DNA of 64,000 bases from contig NZ_JAVCWH010000001.1 of NCBI RefSeq assembly GCF_030846195.1, positions 124,001 to 188,000 on the forward strand. The letters run 5' to 3'. Below are positions 21,472 through 31,786 of the stretch, one piece after another. The translations under genes were made by a program, and so were the position numbers. Numbering within the stretch: the stretch's first letter is position 1; every line of letters begins with the position of its first letter. The notes beneath the pieces are model-generated. The model searched no databases, had not been told where the DNA came from, and was given only the letters and a program-made list of their open reading frames with translations. The stretch is from Paracoccus yibinensis (GTDB lineage Bacteria; Pseudomonadota; Alphaproteobacteria; Rhodobacterales; Rhodobacteraceae).

Positions 21472-22050
21472 CAAGAGTCCTCCCCCATGAAAACCAGCCT
21501 TATAGGCCAAATGGCCGACTGTTCATTTCACCCGCCGTATGCGCGAACAGGCAAAATGGGTCAAGAAGTTCGGTAATGGGCGCGTCACGTCATCGGACCA
21601 CGGGGCGCGTTTTGCTCCGCAGGCCCGACGCCGTCTGCCAAGTGACGCAACGTCGCGAACCGACTGTCGGAATGGCCGCGCGTGGGCGGCAAGATGGCGG
21701 CGGCACCTTCCGCGGCAACGCCCGGACAGGAAATCCCGGGATGCACCCTGACGGGGCCAAGCCGCACCCCTTCTGCAAGATACGGGTTGATCCCCTGGCG
21801 TTTTTCTTTGCCCGCCGTTGGAAGCGCCGTTCGAGGAGGACCCCTTGTGCAGCCTGTCCCGGCCTGTCGCTGCGTTCATGACAGGACGCATTGGCAGCCG
21901 CCCCAGGGGACGCGCGAGCCCTGGACATCCGCATCCCCTCACGGGAATGCGACACGTTCCAACGCCGAAGCGCCTTTACCCGTCAGGATCATGGGGTAAC
22001 GTCGGCCGGACGTGCATCAAGACGCCGTCATTCAACGCAAAGGGGAGCCG
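21472..22050. other. 579-bp intergenic region between divergent dctQ and oppA
   Basis: I see no convincing gene here. Open frames on both strands lack ribosome-binding sites and recognisable domains. The region must hold promoters for dctQM (leftward) and oppABCDF (rightward). Possible elements are a small dyad GGCCA-AA-TGGCC at 21505-21516 upstream of dctQ, and CCAGGG-N10-CCCTGG at 21903-21924 upstream of oppA. No -10/-35 pair was convincing. Confidence 0.5.
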
Positions 22051-23652
22051 ATGTCCAAGCTGTTCACGACCACCGCCCTTCTGGCCGCCTTGGCCCTGCC
22101 CGCCCAGGCCGTCCAGCCCGCGCCGGGTGAAACGCTGGCCGACAGCCAGACTTATACCTATTGGCTGCTGGACGCGATCAAGACGCTTGACCCGGCCAAG
22201 AACACCGATGTCGAAGGCTCGGACGTGCTGCGCCAATTGTTCGAGGGGCTGATGAACGAAGACGCGACCGGCGCGATGATTCCCGGCGTTGCCGAAAGCC
22301 ACACGGAAAGCGAAGACGGACTGACCCATACCTTCACGCTGCGCGAAGCCAAGTGGTCGAACGGCGATCCGGTCACGGCGCAGGATTTCGCCTATGCCTG
22401 GCAGCGCGTGGTGAACCCGGAAACCGCCTCGGAATATGCGTGGTTCCTGGAACTGATGAACATCCAGAACGCCACCCAGATCATCGCGGGCGAGATGACG
22501 CCCGACCAGCTGGGCGTCCGCGCTGTGGACGACAAGACGCTGGAGGTGACGCTGACCACGCGCACCCCCTATTTCCTGAAGACCCTGTCCCACGCCACCA
22601 CCTTCCCGGTCCCGCAAAAGGTGGTGGAACAGCATGGCGACGCCTGGACCCAGCCCGGCAACCTGGTCGGCAACGGCGCCTTCATGCTGGAAAGCCACAA
22701 CCTTGGCGTTGACATCACCCTGGTGAAGAACCCGAACTATTGGGATGCCGATAATGTGGTGATGGAAACCGTGCGCGGCGTCACCGTGAACGACAACAAC
22801 ATCGGCCTGACCCGCTATCTGGCGGGTGAACTGGACCGCGTGCAGATCCCGGCCGGACAGTATCCGCGCCTGTCACAGGAATATCCTGACCAGGCGGTCT
22901 CGATCCCCTATGCCTGTTCCTATGCCTATGTCTTCAACGTATCCGACAAGGGCCCCGAGGCGCTGAAAGACGTGCGCGTCCGCCAGGCGCTGTCGCTGGG
23001 CCTGAACCGCGACATCATCGTGAACCAGGTGCTGCAGGGCGGCCAGAAGCCGGCCTATAGCTGGACCCACTGGGCCATCGAAGGCTTCCAGGCCCCCGAT
23101 GCCGAGATCGCCACCATGACGCAGGAGGAACGGACCGAGAAGGCCCGTGCCCTGCTGACCGAGGCGGGCTATGGCCCCGACAATCCCCTGTCGCTGTCGC
23201 TGCAATACAACACCGACGAGAACCACAAGAAGCTGGCCATCGCCGCGCAGCAGTTCTGGAAGCCGCTGGGCGTGAACATCACGCTGAACAATGTCGAATG
23301 GAAGGTGCATACCGACCGGATGCAGAACCAGGACTTCGACATGGCCCGCTATGCCTGGTGCGCCGACTATAACGAGGCGACGACCTTCCTGGATTGGTTC
23401 CGCACCGACGGCTATAATTCGGGCAAGTGGTCGAACGCGGAATACGACAAGCTGATGGCGGATTCGAAGACTGCCGAGGATACCGCGCCGCTCTACAAGC
23501 AGGCCGAGGAGATCCTGGCCGAGGAAGTGCCCGCGGCCTTCGTTTATCACTATTCCAAGGTCGACATGATCAACCCGACGATCAAGGGCCTGCCGACCCA
23601 GAACGTGACGAACGCCTGGTATGCCAAGGACCTGTATCGGGTGGCCGAGTAA
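22051..23652 (+). CDS. oppA: oligopeptide ABC transporter substrate-binding protein
   Basis: This 533-residue periplasmic protein belongs to the OppA/MppA family (SBP_bac_5). The signal peptide is MSKLFTTTALLAALALPAQA. Family segments include LDPAKNTDVEGSDVLRQLFEG, TFTLREAKWSNGDPVTAQDF, YAWQRVVNPETASEYA and VRQALSLGLNRDIIVNQVL. The AAGGGGAG site before 22051 fixes the start. It leads a complete oppABCDF operon. Peptides are the expected cargo, with murein peptides as an alternative for MppA-like members. No lipobox is present, so it should be soluble. Confidence 0.94.
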   Translation: MSKLFTTTALLAALALPAQAVQPAPGETLADSQTYTYWLLDAIKTLDPAKNTDVEGSDVLRQLFEGLMNEDATGAMIPGVAESHTESEDGLTHTFTLREAKWSNGDPVTAQDFAYAWQRVVNPETASEYAWFLELMNIQNATQIIAGEMTPDQLGVRAVDDKTLEVTLTTRTPYFLKTLSHATTFPVPQKVVEQHGDAWTQPGNLVGNGAFMLESHNLGVDITLVKNPNYWDADNVVMETVRGVTVNDNNIGLTRYLAGELDRVQIPAGQYPRLSQEYPDQAVSIPYACSYAYVFNVSDKGPEALKDVRVRQALSLGLNRDIIVNQVLQGGQKPAYSWTHWAIEGFQAPDAEIATMTQEERTEKARALLTEAGYGPDNPLSLSLQYNTDENHKKLAIAAQQFWKPLGVNITLNNVEWKVHTDRMQNQDFDMARYAWCADYNEATTFLDWFRTDGYNSGKWSNAEYDKLMADSKTAEDTAPLYKQAEEILAEEVPAAFVYHYSKVDMINPTIKGLPTQNVTNAWYAKDLYRVAE

Positions 23653-23664
23653 GGTTCGCCGCCG

Positions 23665-24588
23665 ATGTTCGCCTTCATCCTGCGGCGGCTGGCGGTGGCG
23701 GTTCCCACGCTGCTGCTGCTGATCGTGCTGTCCTTCCTGCTGATGCATCTGGCGCCCGGCGGGCCGTTCACCCAGGAACGCGCCCTGCCGCCGCAGGTGC
23801 TGGCGAACCTCAATGCGAAATACGGGCTGGACGACCCGCTGTGGCGCCAGATCTGGAACTATGTTTACGGCATCGTGGTCCATTTCGACTTCGGCCCCAG
23901 CTTCGTCTATCCCGACCGGACCGTGAACCAGCTGATCGCGGACGGTTTTCCGGTGACGCTGACCTATGGCACGCTGGCCTTTCTGGCAGCGGTCCTGGTC
24001 GGCGTCACGCTGGGCACGCTGGCCGCTATCCGGCAGAACGGGTGGCTGGACTATCTTGCGGTCGGCATCTCGATCGGAGCGCAGGTGCTCCCGAACTTCG
24101 TGATGGCACCGCTGCTTGTGCTGGTCCTGACCCTGTGGCTGGGCTGGCTGCCCGGCGGGGGGTGGAGCTTTTCAGACCCCTCCTTCTGGATCATGCCGGT
24201 GATCGCGCTGTCCACCAGCTACATGGCGTCCATCGCGCGGATCACACGGTCCTCCATGCTCGAGGTGCTGGGGTCGAACCACATCCGCACCGCCCGCGCC
24301 AAGGGAATGCCCGAACGCCGCGTCATTCTGCGCCACGCGTTGCGCCCGGCGATGCTGCCGGTCGTCAGCTATCTGGGGCCGGTCTTCGTGTCGATGATCA
24401 CCGGATCGGTGGTGATCGACATCTATTTTTCCACCGGCGGGATCGGCAAGGCCTTCGTGGATTCGGCGCTGAACCGCGACTACGCGGTGATGATGGGCGT
24501 CACCATCCTGGTTGGCGCGCTGACCATCCTGTTCAACCTGGTCGTCGATATCCTTTACGCCTGGATCGACCCGAAGATCCGGTACTAA
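23665..24588 (+). CDS. oppB: oligopeptide ABC transporter permease OppB
   Basis: This 307-residue inner-membrane permease has six helices and the DppB/OppB architecture. It starts MFAFILRRLAVAVPTLLLL, followed by LMHLAPGGPFTQERALPP, the usual periplasmic loop. The EAA cytoplasmic loop is RTARAKGMPERRVILRHALR. It lies 12 bp after oppA and 4 bp before oppC. It partners OppC to form the translocation pore. Confidence 0.96.
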   Translation: MFAFILRRLAVAVPTLLLLIVLSFLLMHLAPGGPFTQERALPPQVLANLNAKYGLDDPLWRQIWNYVYGIVVHFDFGPSFVYPDRTVNQLIADGFPVTLTYGTLAFLAAVLVGVTLGTLAAIRQNGWLDYLAVGISIGAQVLPNFVMAPLLVLVLTLWLGWLPGGGWSFSDPSFWIMPVIALSTSYMASIARITRSSMLEVLGSNHIRTARAKGMPERRVILRHALRPAMLPVVSYLGPVFVSMITGSVVIDIYFSTGGIGKAFVDSALNRDYAVMMGVTILVGALTILFNLVVDILYAWIDPKIRY

Positions 24589-24592
24589 GCCC

Positions 24593-25519
24593 ATGGTGAT
24601 CGAACACGACAAGATGCGCTCGCTCGCCGCGCGGATGACCCAGCCCGAGGTCCGGGGCCGGTCCCCCTGGGCCGACGCCCGCCGCCGCTTCCTGCGCAAC
24701 AAGGCGGCGATGACGGGATTGGTAATCCTGCTGCTGGTCGCGCTGTTCGCGATCTTCGGGGGCCAGATCGCCGTCTGGTCGAACGAGGAACTGGATTTCA
24801 GCGTCATGGGCCAGGTCGCGACGATGGGCCAGCCCTCGTTGGAAAACGGCCATTACTTCGGCACCGACGACCTGGGCCGCGACCTGTTCGCGCGCACCGT
24901 CCAGGGCACGCAGATCAGCCTGCTGGTCGGCATCGTGGGCGCGGGCATCGCGGTGATCGTCGGCACGCTTTACGGCGCGGTGGCGGGCTATGTCGGGGGG
25001 CGGACCGACCAGATCATGATGCGGACGGTCGATATCCTGATGTCGATCCCCTACATGTTCGTGCTGATCCTGCTCTTGGTGATGTTCGGGCGGTCGATGA
25101 CCATGCTGTTTCTGGGCATCGGCCTGATCTCGTGGCTGGACATGGCGCGCATCGTGCGCGGCCAGACCCTGTCCCTGAAGAACCGCGAGTTCATCGAGGC
25201 CGCCCGCGCCACCGGCGTGTCCACCTGGCGCATCATCATCCGCCACATCGTGCCGAACCTGCTGGGCGTGGTCGCGGTCTATGCCACGCTGCTGGTGCCG
25301 CTGATGATCCTGACCGAAAGCTTCATCAGCTTCCTGGGCCTGGGCGTGCAGGAACCCCTGACCTCGTGGGGTGCGCTGATTTCGGAAGGGGCCGGCACCA
25401 TGAGCTATGGAACCCTGTGGCAGCTGGCTTTCCCGCTGTTCTTCTTCGTCATCACCCTGTTCGGCTTTTTCTTCGTGGGCGACGGTCTTCGCGATGCCCT
25501 TGATCCCAAGGACCGCTGA
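24593..25519 (+). CDS. oppC: oligopeptide ABC transporter permease OppC
   Basis: This 308-residue permease has the N-terminal OppC_N helix (NKAAMTGLVILLLVALFAI) and the family signature FGTDDLGRDLFARTVQGTQ. The EAA loop appears as EFIEAARATGVSTWRIIIRH. It is positioned between oppB and the two ATPase genes. The C-terminal LGLGVQEPLTSWGALISEG is typical. Start ATG at 24593, 4 bp after the oppB stop. Confidence 0.96.
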   Translation: MVIEHDKMRSLAARMTQPEVRGRSPWADARRRFLRNKAAMTGLVILLLVALFAIFGGQIAVWSNEELDFSVMGQVATMGQPSLENGHYFGTDDLGRDLFARTVQGTQISLLVGIVGAGIAVIVGTLYGAVAGYVGGRTDQIMMRTVDILMSIPYMFVLILLLVMFGRSMTMLFLGIGLISWLDMARIVRGQTLSLKNREFIEAARATGVSTWRIIIRHIVPNLLGVVAVYATLLVPLMILTESFISFLGLGVQEPLTSWGALISEGAGTMSYGTLWQLAFPLFFFVITLFGFFFVGDGLRDALDPKDR

Positions 25520-25520
25520 C

Positions 25521-26507
25521 ATGGCACTTCTGGAGATCCGCGACCTGTCGGTCCGCTTCCACACCCACGACGCCGAGGTTCATGCCGTCAGCGATGTCGG
25601 CCTGACCGTCCAGCCGGGCGAGACGCTGGGCATCGTCGGCGAATCCGGTTCAGGCAAGTCGCAACTGGCCTTTGCGGTCATGGGCCTTCTGGCGCGCAAC
25701 GGCCAGGCCTCGGGCAGCGTTCGGCTGGACGGGCAGGAAATCCTGAACGCCCCGCCCAAGGTCATCAACCGGGTCCGGGCCGAGAAGATCGCGATGATCT
25801 TTCAGGATCCCATGACCTCGCTGAATCCTTATATGCGCGTCTCGGACCAGATGGCCGAGGTGCTGGTCCTTCACAAGGGCCTGTCCAAGCGCGCGGCCGT
25901 GGCCGAATCCGTGCGGATGCTGGACGCGGTGCGAATCCCCGACGCCAAGGGCCGGGTGCGCCTTTATCCGCATGAGTTCAGCGGCGGGATGCGGCAGCGG
26001 GTGATGATCGCGATGGCGCTGCTGTGCCGGCCCAAGCTGCTGATCGCGGACGAACCCACGACCGCCCTGGACGTGACGGTGCAGGCGCAGATCATGACGT
26101 TGCTGTCGGACCTGCAACGCGACTTCGGCATGGCGATGATGCTGATCACCCACGACCTGGGGGTCGTCGCCGGATCCTGTTCGCGCGTGGCGGTGATGTA
26201 TGGCGGGCGCATCCGGGAGCTGGGCCCGGTGGGTCCGCTCTTCGCCGATCCCGCCCACCCCTATACCCAAGGATTGCTGTCGGCGATCCCGCGAATCGAC
26301 ACGGACGAGGGCGAACTGGCCGTCATCCCCGGACAGCCGCCCGACATGTCCCGCCCGCCGCAGGGCTGTGCCTTCGGGCCGCGCTGCGCTTATCGCCGCG
26401 GCGACTGCGACCACCGCCCGCCGCTGGCGTCCTTCGCCCCCGACCGCTGGCGCGCCTGCTTCGCCCCGCTGGCGGAACTGCGCGCCGGAACGGAGACACA
26501 CCCATGA
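25521..26507 (+). CDS. oppD: oligopeptide ABC transporter ATPase OppD
   Basis: This 328-residue ATPase powers OppBC. It shows Walker A (GESGSGKSQ), Q-loop ([11 protein letters not shown]), ABC signature (FSGGMRQRV), Walker B ([12 protein letters not shown]) and H-loop (ITHDLGVV). The C-terminal oligopeptide-transporter extension carries four Cys in [19 protein letters not shown] and WRACF, the expected [4Fe-4S]-type ligands of this subfamily. It starts 1 bp after oppC and overlaps oppF (ATGA). Confidence 0.96.
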   Translation: MALLEIRDLSVRFHTHDAEVHAVSDVGLTVQPGETLGIVGESGSGKSQLAFAVMGLLARNGQASGSVRLDGQEILNAPPKVINRVRAEKIAMIFQDPMTSLNPYMRVSDQMAEVLVLHKGLSKRAAVAESVRMLDAVRIPDAKGRVRLYPHEFSGGMRQRVMIAMALLCRPKLLIADEPTTALDVTVQAQIMTLLSDLQRDFGMAMMLITHDLGVVAGSCSRVAVMYGGRIRELGPVGPLFADPAHPYTQGLLSAIPRIDTDEGELAVIPGQPPDMSRPPQGCAFGPRCAYRRGDCDHRPPLASFAPDRWRACFAPLAELRAGTETHP

Positions 26508-27529
26508 CGAAGCCCCTTCTTGACGTCCACGACCTTCGCGTCAGCTTTTCCGTCCGGCAGGCTGGCGCGATGCCCTGGTCCCGCCCCCGCAACCTTCAGG
26601 CCGTCGGCGGCGTCAGCTTCACCCTGCAACCAGGCGAGACTCTGGGCGTCGTGGGCGAATCCGGCTGCGGGAAATCCACGCTGGCCCGCGCCCTGATCGG
26701 CCTTGTCCCCGCCACGGGCCGCGCGGAATGGCAGGACGGAACCGACCTCATCGGCCTGTCGGCGCGGCAGATGATGGCCTATCGCAGCCAGATCCAGATG
26801 ATCTTCCAGGATCCGCTGGCCAGCCTCGACCCGCGCATGACCGTGGGCCAGATCATCGCGGAACCGCTGGTCACCCACCAGCCCGGCCTTCCGAAGGCTC
26901 AGGTCCGCGACCGCGTGAAGGCGATGATGGACCGGGTGGGCCTGCTGCCCAGCCAGATCAACCGCTATCCCCACGAATTCAGCGGCGGCCAGTGCCAGCG
27001 GATCGGCATCGCCCGCGCGCTGATCGTGGAACCCCGGCTGATCATCTGCGACGAACCCGTCAGCGCGCTCGACGTCTCGATCCAGGCGCAGGTCATCAAC
27101 CTGCTGATGCGACTGCAGGCCGATCTTGGCCTGTCGCTGATCTTCATCGCCCACGACCTGTCGGTGGTGCGCCACATCAGCGACCGTGTGATGGTCCTCT
27201 ACCTGGGCAAGGTGATGGAGATCGCGCCCGCCCGCGACCTTTATGCCGATCCGCAGCACCCCTATACGCAGGCGCTGCTGTCAGCCGTCCCGGTGCCGGA
27301 TCCCGCGCATGACCCCGCCGCGACCGTGGTGCCGCTGAAAGGCGACCTGCCCTCGCCCATGAATCCACCCTCGGGCTGCGTCTTCCGCACCCGCTGCCCG
27401 CGTGGGGCACCCCGCTGCGCGGCCGAGGTGCCGGTCCTTGCCGGAGGTCGCCACCAGACCGCCTGCCATTTCCCCGGCCCCCTCACGCCACAGGAAATCG
27501 CCCGCGCCCGCGCCACCGAAGCGGCCTGA
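26504..27529 (+). CDS. oppF: oligopeptide ABC transporter ATPase OppF
   Basis: This 341-residue ATPase pairs with OppD. Motifs are Walker A GESGCGKST, Q-loop IFQDPLASLDPRMTV, signature FSGGQCQRI, Walker B LIICDEPVSALDVS and H-loop FIAHDLSVVRHIS. The C-terminal extension has the Cys set CVFRTRCPRGAPRCA and TACHF. The ATG overlaps the oppD stop by 4 bp. It ends the operon, followed by repeat copy C and a hairpin. Confidence 0.96.
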   Translation: MTKPLLDVHDLRVSFSVRQAGAMPWSRPRNLQAVGGVSFTLQPGETLGVVGESGCGKSTLARALIGLVPATGRAEWQDGTDLIGLSARQMMAYRSQIQMIFQDPLASLDPRMTVGQIIAEPLVTHQPGLPKAQVRDRVKAMMDRVGLLPSQINRYPHEFSGGQCQRIGIARALIVEPRLIICDEPVSALDVSIQAQVINLLMRLQADLGLSLIFIAHDLSVVRHISDRVMVLYLGKVMEIAPARDLYADPQHPYTQALLSAVPVPDPAHDPAATVVPLKGDLPSPMNPPSGCVFRTRCPRGAPRCAAEVPVLAGGRHQTACHFPGPLTPQEIARARATEAA

Positions 27530-27537
27530 CCCGCCGC

Positions 27538-27569
27538 TTCTTCTTCATCCAAATATCCCCGCCGGAGGC
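27538..27569 (+). repeat. intergenic repeat, copy C
   Basis: This 32-bp element (TTCTTCTTCA ... AAATATCCCC ... GCCGGAGGC) matches copy A (5744-5775, opposite strand) at 30 of 32 positions. It lies 8 bp after the oppF stop, again between a gene end and a GC hairpin. Confidence 0.75.
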
Positions 27570-27571
27570 AT

Positions 27572-27587
27572 GGCGGGCTTGCCCGCC
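27572..27587. terminator. hairpin between convergent oppF and selD
   Basis: GGCGGGC (27572-27578) pairs with GCCCGCC (27581-27587) over a two-base gap. It ends 4 bp before the selD stop on the other strand. No U-tract is visible, so termination strength is uncertain. Confidence 0.5.
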
Positions 27588-27590
27588 AAG

Positions 27591-28646
27591 TCAGCCGACG
27601 ACGATGTGCCCCGGCCCCTCGACGGCGCGACCGATCACGGCAGCCTCGGCAAAGCCGTGGTCGCGGAAGATCGCCAGGGCAGCCTCGGCCTGGTCCTCGG
27701 CACAAGCAACCAGCAGCCCGCCGCTGGTCTGCGGATCGGTCAGCAGCGCGCGATGAGTGTCGGCAAAGCCGTCGGGCAGCGCAACCTCGGCCCCATAGCT
27801 GGCCCAGTTCCGCCCTGACGCGCCAGTGACGAAGCCTTGCGCCGCCAGGTCACGGGCACCTGCGAGCAGTGGAACTGCGGACCAGTCCAAGCGCAGCTCG
27901 CAGCCCGATCCCCGCGCCATCTCGAGCGCGTGGCCGGCCAGGCCGAAGCCCGTCACGTCTGTCATCGCATGAACCCCCGCCAGCCGCGCCAGATCCGGGC
28001 CGGGGGTGTTCAGCCTGGTCGTGGCCGCGATCATCGCGCGATAGCCGTCACCCGACAGCGCGCCCTTCTTCAGCGCCGCCGACATCACGCCGACGCCCAG
28101 CGGCTTGCCCAGGATCAGCACGTCACCCGGACGCGCACCGCTGTTACGCTTCACATGGGCAGGATCGACCAGCCCAAGCGCCACCAGGCCATAGATCGCC
28201 TCGACCGAATCGATGGTATGGCCGCCGCCGATGGGGATGCCCGCCTCGCGGCAGGCCATGGCGCCGCCTTCCAGGATGCGGGCGATCGTCTCGCCCGACA
28301 GGGTGTTGATCGGCATCCCCACCAGCGACAGCGCCATGATCGGCGTGCCGCCCATGGCGTAAACGTCGCTGATCGCGTTGGTCGCGGCGATGCGCCCGAA
28401 ATCCAGCGGGTCGTCCACGATGGGCATGAAGAAATCCGTCGTCGCCACAAGCGCCTGCCGGTCATTCAACCGATAGACCGCCGCGTCGTCCGAGGTCTCG
28501 ATCCCCACCAGCAGCGCCTCGGGGACCGGCAGCATCGCCGTGCCACGCAGCAAGCCGGTCAGCACGCCCGGCGCAATCTTGCAGCCGCAGCCGCCCCCGT
28601 GGGACAAAGATGTCAGGCGCGGTTCTGTCGTGTGCTGGTCGTCCAT
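27591..28646 (-). CDS. selD: selenide, water dikinase (selenophosphate synthase)
   Basis: This 351-residue enzyme makes selenophosphate from selenide and ATP. The catalytic loop reads [15 protein letters not shown], with Cys (not Sec) at the catalytic site and the essential Lys. ATP-site motifs ETSDDAAVY and [20 protein letters not shown] are intact. No selA, selB or tRNA-Sec gene is in the window, so the selenophosphate could feed either selenocysteine or tRNA 2-selenouridine. It is divergent from hisF with about 100 bp between. Confidence 0.96.
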   Translation of the reverse strand: MDDQHTTEPRLTSLSHGGGCGCKIAPGVLTGLLRGTAMLPVPEALLVGIETSDDAAVYRLNDRQALVATTDFFMPIVDDPLDFGRIAATNAISDVYAMGGTPIMALSLVGMPINTLSGETIARILEGGAMACREAGIPIGGGHTIDSVEAIYGLVALGLVDPAHVKRNSGARPGDVLILGKPLGVGVMSAALKKGALSGDGYRAMIAATTRLNTPGPDLARLAGVHAMTDVTGFGLAGHALEMARGSGCELRLDWSAVPLLAGARDLAAQGFVTGASGRNWASYGAEVALPDGFADTHRALLTDPQTSGGLLVACAEDQAEAALAIFRDHGFAEAAVIGRAVEGPGHIVVG

Positions 28647-28743
28647 CGGGGTCTCCGTTCGGTTCGCGTCACGCTATCACCCGCAAATCGCATCTTCAAC
28701 GAAGGCCCGTTTGCGCATAGGACAGGCCGGCAAGGAGAAGCCC

Positions 28744-29505
28744 ATGCTCAAGACCCGGATCATCCCCTGCCTGGACGTGGCCGATGGCCGCGTCGTGAAG
28801 GGTGTCAACTTCGTGGATCTGATCGACGCCGGTGACCCGGTCGAGGCCGCGCGCGCCTATGACGCCGCAGGCGCCGACGAGATCTGCTTCCTGGACATCC
28901 ATGCGACCCATGAAAACCGGGGCACGATGTTCGACCTGGTGACGCGCACGGCGGAACAATGCTTCGTGCCGCTGACGGTGGGCGGCGGCGTCAGGACGCA
29001 TGACGACGTGCGGGCGCTGCTGCTGGCGGGGGCGGACAAGGTCAGCTTCAACTCGGCCGCCGTGGCGAACCCGGATGTGGTGGCCCATGCCGCCGACCGC
29101 TTCGGCAGCCAGTGCATCGTCGTGGCCATCGACGCCAAGACCGTGGCTGATGGCCGGTGGAAGATCTTCACCCATGGCGGCCGAAAGCCCACCGGCATCG
29201 ACGCCGTGGAATTTGCCCGCACCGTCGAGGCCAAGGGCGCCGGAGAGATCCTGCTGACCTCCATGGACCGCGACGGCACGCGCGCAGGCTTCAACATCCC
29301 GCTGACGCGCGCCATCGCGGATGCGGTGAACATTCCGGTCATCGCTTCGGGCGGGGTCGGCACGCTGGACCACCTGGTCGAGGGCGTGACCGAAGGCCAT
29401 GCAAGCGCGGTTCTTGCAGCTTCGATCTTCCATTTCGGCACCTTCACCATCGCCGAGGCCAAGGCCCACATGGCCGCCGCCGGCATCCCCATGAGGCTGA
29501 CATGA
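28744..29505 (+). CDS. hisF: imidazole glycerol phosphate synthase cyclase subunit
   Basis: This 253-residue (beta/alpha)8 enzyme closes the imidazole ring in histidine synthesis, using ammonia from HisH. It starts [20 protein letters not shown], with catalytic Asp11 and, later, the second catalytic Asp in [15 protein letters not shown]. Phosphate-binding motifs [10 protein letters not shown] and [11 protein letters not shown] are present. The AAGGAGAAG site lies 5 bp before the ATG. The stop overlaps hisE (ATGA). HisH and HisA are not downstream in this window. Confidence 0.97.
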   Translation: MLKTRIIPCLDVADGRVVKGVNFVDLIDAGDPVEAARAYDAAGADEICFLDIHATHENRGTMFDLVTRTAEQCFVPLTVGGGVRTHDDVRALLLAGADKVSFNSAAVANPDVVAHAADRFGSQCIVVAIDAKTVADGRWKIFTHGGRKPTGIDAVEFARTVEAKGAGEILLTSMDRDGTRAGFNIPLTRAIADAVNIPVIASGGVGTLDHLVEGVTEGHASAVLAASIFHFGTFTIAEAKAHMAAAGIPMRLT

Positions 29506-29813
29506 GCGCGATCCATGACCTGGCCGCAACCATCGCCGCCCGCAGGACCGCCGACCCCGACAGCAGCTGGACCGCGAAGCTTCTGGCCAAAGGCCCCGAG
29601 AAATGCGCCGAGAAATTCGGCGAGGAAGCCGTCGAGGCGATCATCGAGGCGGTAAAGGGCGACCGGGACCGCCTGACCAGCGAGGCGGCGGATGTCGTCT
29701 TTCACCTGCTGGTGATGCTGGCTGCGCGCGATGTCACCTTGACGGATGTCGAAGCCGAGCTTGCGCGGCGCGCCGGGACATCGGGCCTGTCGGAAAAGGC
29801 CTCACGGTCCTAA
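29502..29813 (+). CDS. hisE: phosphoribosyl-ATP pyrophosphatase
   Basis: This 103-residue enzyme hydrolyses phosphoribosyl-ATP to phosphoribosyl-AMP in histidine synthesis. It has the MazG-like helical fold, with [17 protein letters not shown] carrying the ExxE metal ligands, and [16 protein letters not shown] carrying the ExxD pair. It is coupled to hisF by a 4-bp overlap. Here it is a separate gene rather than a HisIE fusion, as usual in alphaproteobacteria. Confidence 0.96.
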   Translation: MSAIHDLAATIAARRTADPDSSWTAKLLAKGPEKCAEKFGEEAVEAIIEAVKGDRDRLTSEAADVVFHLLVMLAARDVTLTDVEAELARRAGTSGLSEKASRS

Positions 29814-29921
29814 TCGCGCGTGTCGTCGTCTCAAACCCTTTTCCTTGGACGGGCTGGGGGTCTATAAGCGGGCAAATTGTTGCGGCCGGGCCGCGACCGA
29901 ATAAACATGGCAGAGGACCGC

Positions 29922-30422
29922 ATGAGCAACGATTCCAAGAACGGCAAGCATCACGAAGGCGACGTGGCTTTCATCCAGTCGCTTGCGGAACTGTTGAATT
30001 CCAGCGACCTGTCCGAACTGTCGGTCAAACGCGAATACGGTGAACATGACCGCCTGACGGTCAGCCTCTCCAAGCACGGCAAGCCCGTGGTCCATGCTGC
30101 ACCTGCGCCTGTTGCCGTTGCGCCCGCACCTGCGGCCCCTGCCCATACCGCCCAACTGCCCGCGATCAGCGAAGATCCGGCCAGCCTGCCGGGCGCCGTC
30201 ACCTCGCCTATGGTCGGCACTGCCTACCTGTCTGCCGAACCCGGCGCCACGCCCTTCGTCCAGATCGGCCAGACCGTTGCCGAGGGCGACACCCTGCTGA
30301 TCGTCGAGGCGATGAAGACCATGAACCACATCCCCTCGCCCCGCGCAGGCACAGTCAGGCGCATCCTGATCGACGACGGCACCCCTGTCGAATTCGGCGC
30401 CCCCCTGATGGTCGTCGAGTGA
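29922..30422 (+). CDS. accB: biotin carboxyl carrier protein of acetyl-CoA carboxylase
   Basis: This 166-residue protein carries biotin for malonyl-CoA synthesis. The N-terminal domain (about 1-50) is followed by a Pro/Ala-rich hinge ([14 protein letters not shown]). The biotinyl domain has [17 protein letters not shown], whose Lys is the biotinylation site. The ATG at 29922 has GAGG 7 bp upstream; an in-frame Met at 29907 is the alternative. It is 8 bp before accC, the standard accBC operon. Confidence 0.95.
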   Translation: MSNDSKNGKHHEGDVAFIQSLAELLNSSDLSELSVKREYGEHDRLTVSLSKHGKPVVHAAPAPVAVAPAPAAPAHTAQLPAISEDPASLPGAVTSPMVGTAYLSAEPGATPFVQIGQTVAEGDTLLIVEAMKTMNHIPSPRAGTVRRILIDDGTPVEFGAPLMVVE

Positions 30423-30430
30423 GGCAAGGC

Positions 30431-31777
30431 ATGTTCGACAAAATCCTGATCGCCAACCGGGGCGAGATCGCCCTGCGCGTGATTCGCGCCTGCCGTGAGA
30501 TGGGCATCGCATCCGTCGCAGTCCATTCGACCGCCGATGCCGACGCAATGCATGTCCGCATGGCTGACGAGTCGGTCTGCATTGGCCCGGCGCCCTCTGC
30601 GGCCAGCTACCTGTCGATGCCCGCCATCATCTCGGCCTGCGAGATCACGGGCGCGCAGGCCATTCATCCGGGCTATGGCTTCCTGTCGGAAAACGCGGCC
30701 TTCGTGCAGATGGTGGAAGACCACGGCATCACCTTCATCGGTCCCCGCGCGGAACATATCCGCATCATGGGTGACAAGATCACCGCCAAGGACACGATGA
30801 AGAACCTGGGCGTGCCCTGCGTGCCGGGCAGCGAAGGCGGCGTGGATGACGTGGACCAGGCCAAGCGTGTCGCGGCGGGGATCGGCTATCCGGTCATCAT
30901 CAAGGCCACCGCGGGCGGCGGCGGTCGCGGCATGAAGGTCGCCCAGGACGAAGCAGGCCTGGAGGTCGCGTTCCGCACCGCGCGGGCCGAGGCCAAGGCA
31001 GCCTTCGGCAATCCCGACGTCTATATCGAGAAATACCTGCAAAGGCCGCGCCATATCGAAATCCAGGTCTTTGGCGACGGCAAGGGCCGCGCCGTCCATC
31101 TGGGCGAGCGTGACTGCTCCCTGCAACGCCGCCACCAGAAGGTGCTGGAGGAAGCCCCCGGTCCGGCGATCAGCGCCGAGGAACGCGCGCGGATCGGCAA
31201 GATCTGTGCCGATGCCGTTGCCCGGATCGGCTATGCCGGCGCGGGCACCATCGAGTTTCTATATGAGGATGGTGAGTTCTATTTCATCGAAATGAACACG
31301 CGCCTGCAGGTTGAACATCCCGTGACCGAGGCAATCTTCGGCGTCGATCTGGTCCGCCAGCAGATTTTGGTCGCGGCGGGCGCCGAGATGGAGTTCCGGC
31401 AAGAGGATCTGGCCATTCGCGGGCATTCGATCGAAGTGCGGATCAATGCCGAAAAGGTGCCCGGATTCTCGCCTTGTCCCGGGCGGATTACGCAATATCA
31501 TGCGCCGGGTGGCCTGGGCGTGCGCATCGACAGTGCGCTTTATGACGGCTATTCCATACCCCCCTATTACGACAGCCTGATCGGCAAGCTGATCGTGCAT
31601 GGCCGCGACCGGTCCGAGGCCCTGGCCCGGCTTGAACGCGCTTTGGGAGAACTGATCGTGGACGGCATCGATACGACCGTGCCGCTGTTCACCGCACTGC
31701 TGCAGGAACCTGACATCCGGTCGGGCAACTATTCGATTCACTGGCTGGAACGCTGGCTGGATCACAGGTTCGGCTGA
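30431..31777 (+). CDS. accC: acetyl-CoA carboxylase, biotin carboxylase subunit
   Basis: This 448-residue ATP-grasp enzyme carboxylates biotin on AccB using bicarbonate. It starts [20 protein letters not shown]. The glycine-rich ATP loop is [17 protein letters not shown], and the catalytic segment is [16 protein letters not shown], with [19 protein letters not shown] near the C-terminus. Length matches the prokaryotic family (about 449). It is followed within 9 bp by aat, suggesting an accB-accC-aat transcript. Confidence 0.97.
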   Translation: MFDKILIANRGEIALRVIRACREMGIASVAVHSTADADAMHVRMADESVCIGPAPSAASYLSMPAIISACEITGAQAIHPGYGFLSENAAFVQMVEDHGITFIGPRAEHIRIMGDKITAKDTMKNLGVPCVPGSEGGVDDVDQAKRVAAGIGYPVIIKATAGGGGRGMKVAQDEAGLEVAFRTARAEAKAAFGNPDVYIEKYLQRPRHIEIQVFGDGKGRAVHLGERDCSLQRRHQKVLEEAPGPAISAEERARIGKICADAVARIGYAGAGTIEFLYEDGEFYFIEMNTRLQVEHPVTEAIFGVDLVRQQILVAAGAEMEFRQEDLAIRGHSIEVRINAEKVPGFSPCPGRITQYHAPGGLGVRIDSALYDGYSIPPYYDSLIGKLIVHGRDRSEALARLERALGELIVDGIDTTVPLFTALLQEPDIRSGNYSIHWLERWLDHRFG

Positions 31778-31786
31778 TCCCGGACC

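Noticed and set aside
21523..21999. Possible small genes in the dctQ-oppA gap
   Set aside because: Several frames exceed 100 codons, but none has a ribosome-binding site, domain or signal peptide. Such frames are common by chance at this GC content.
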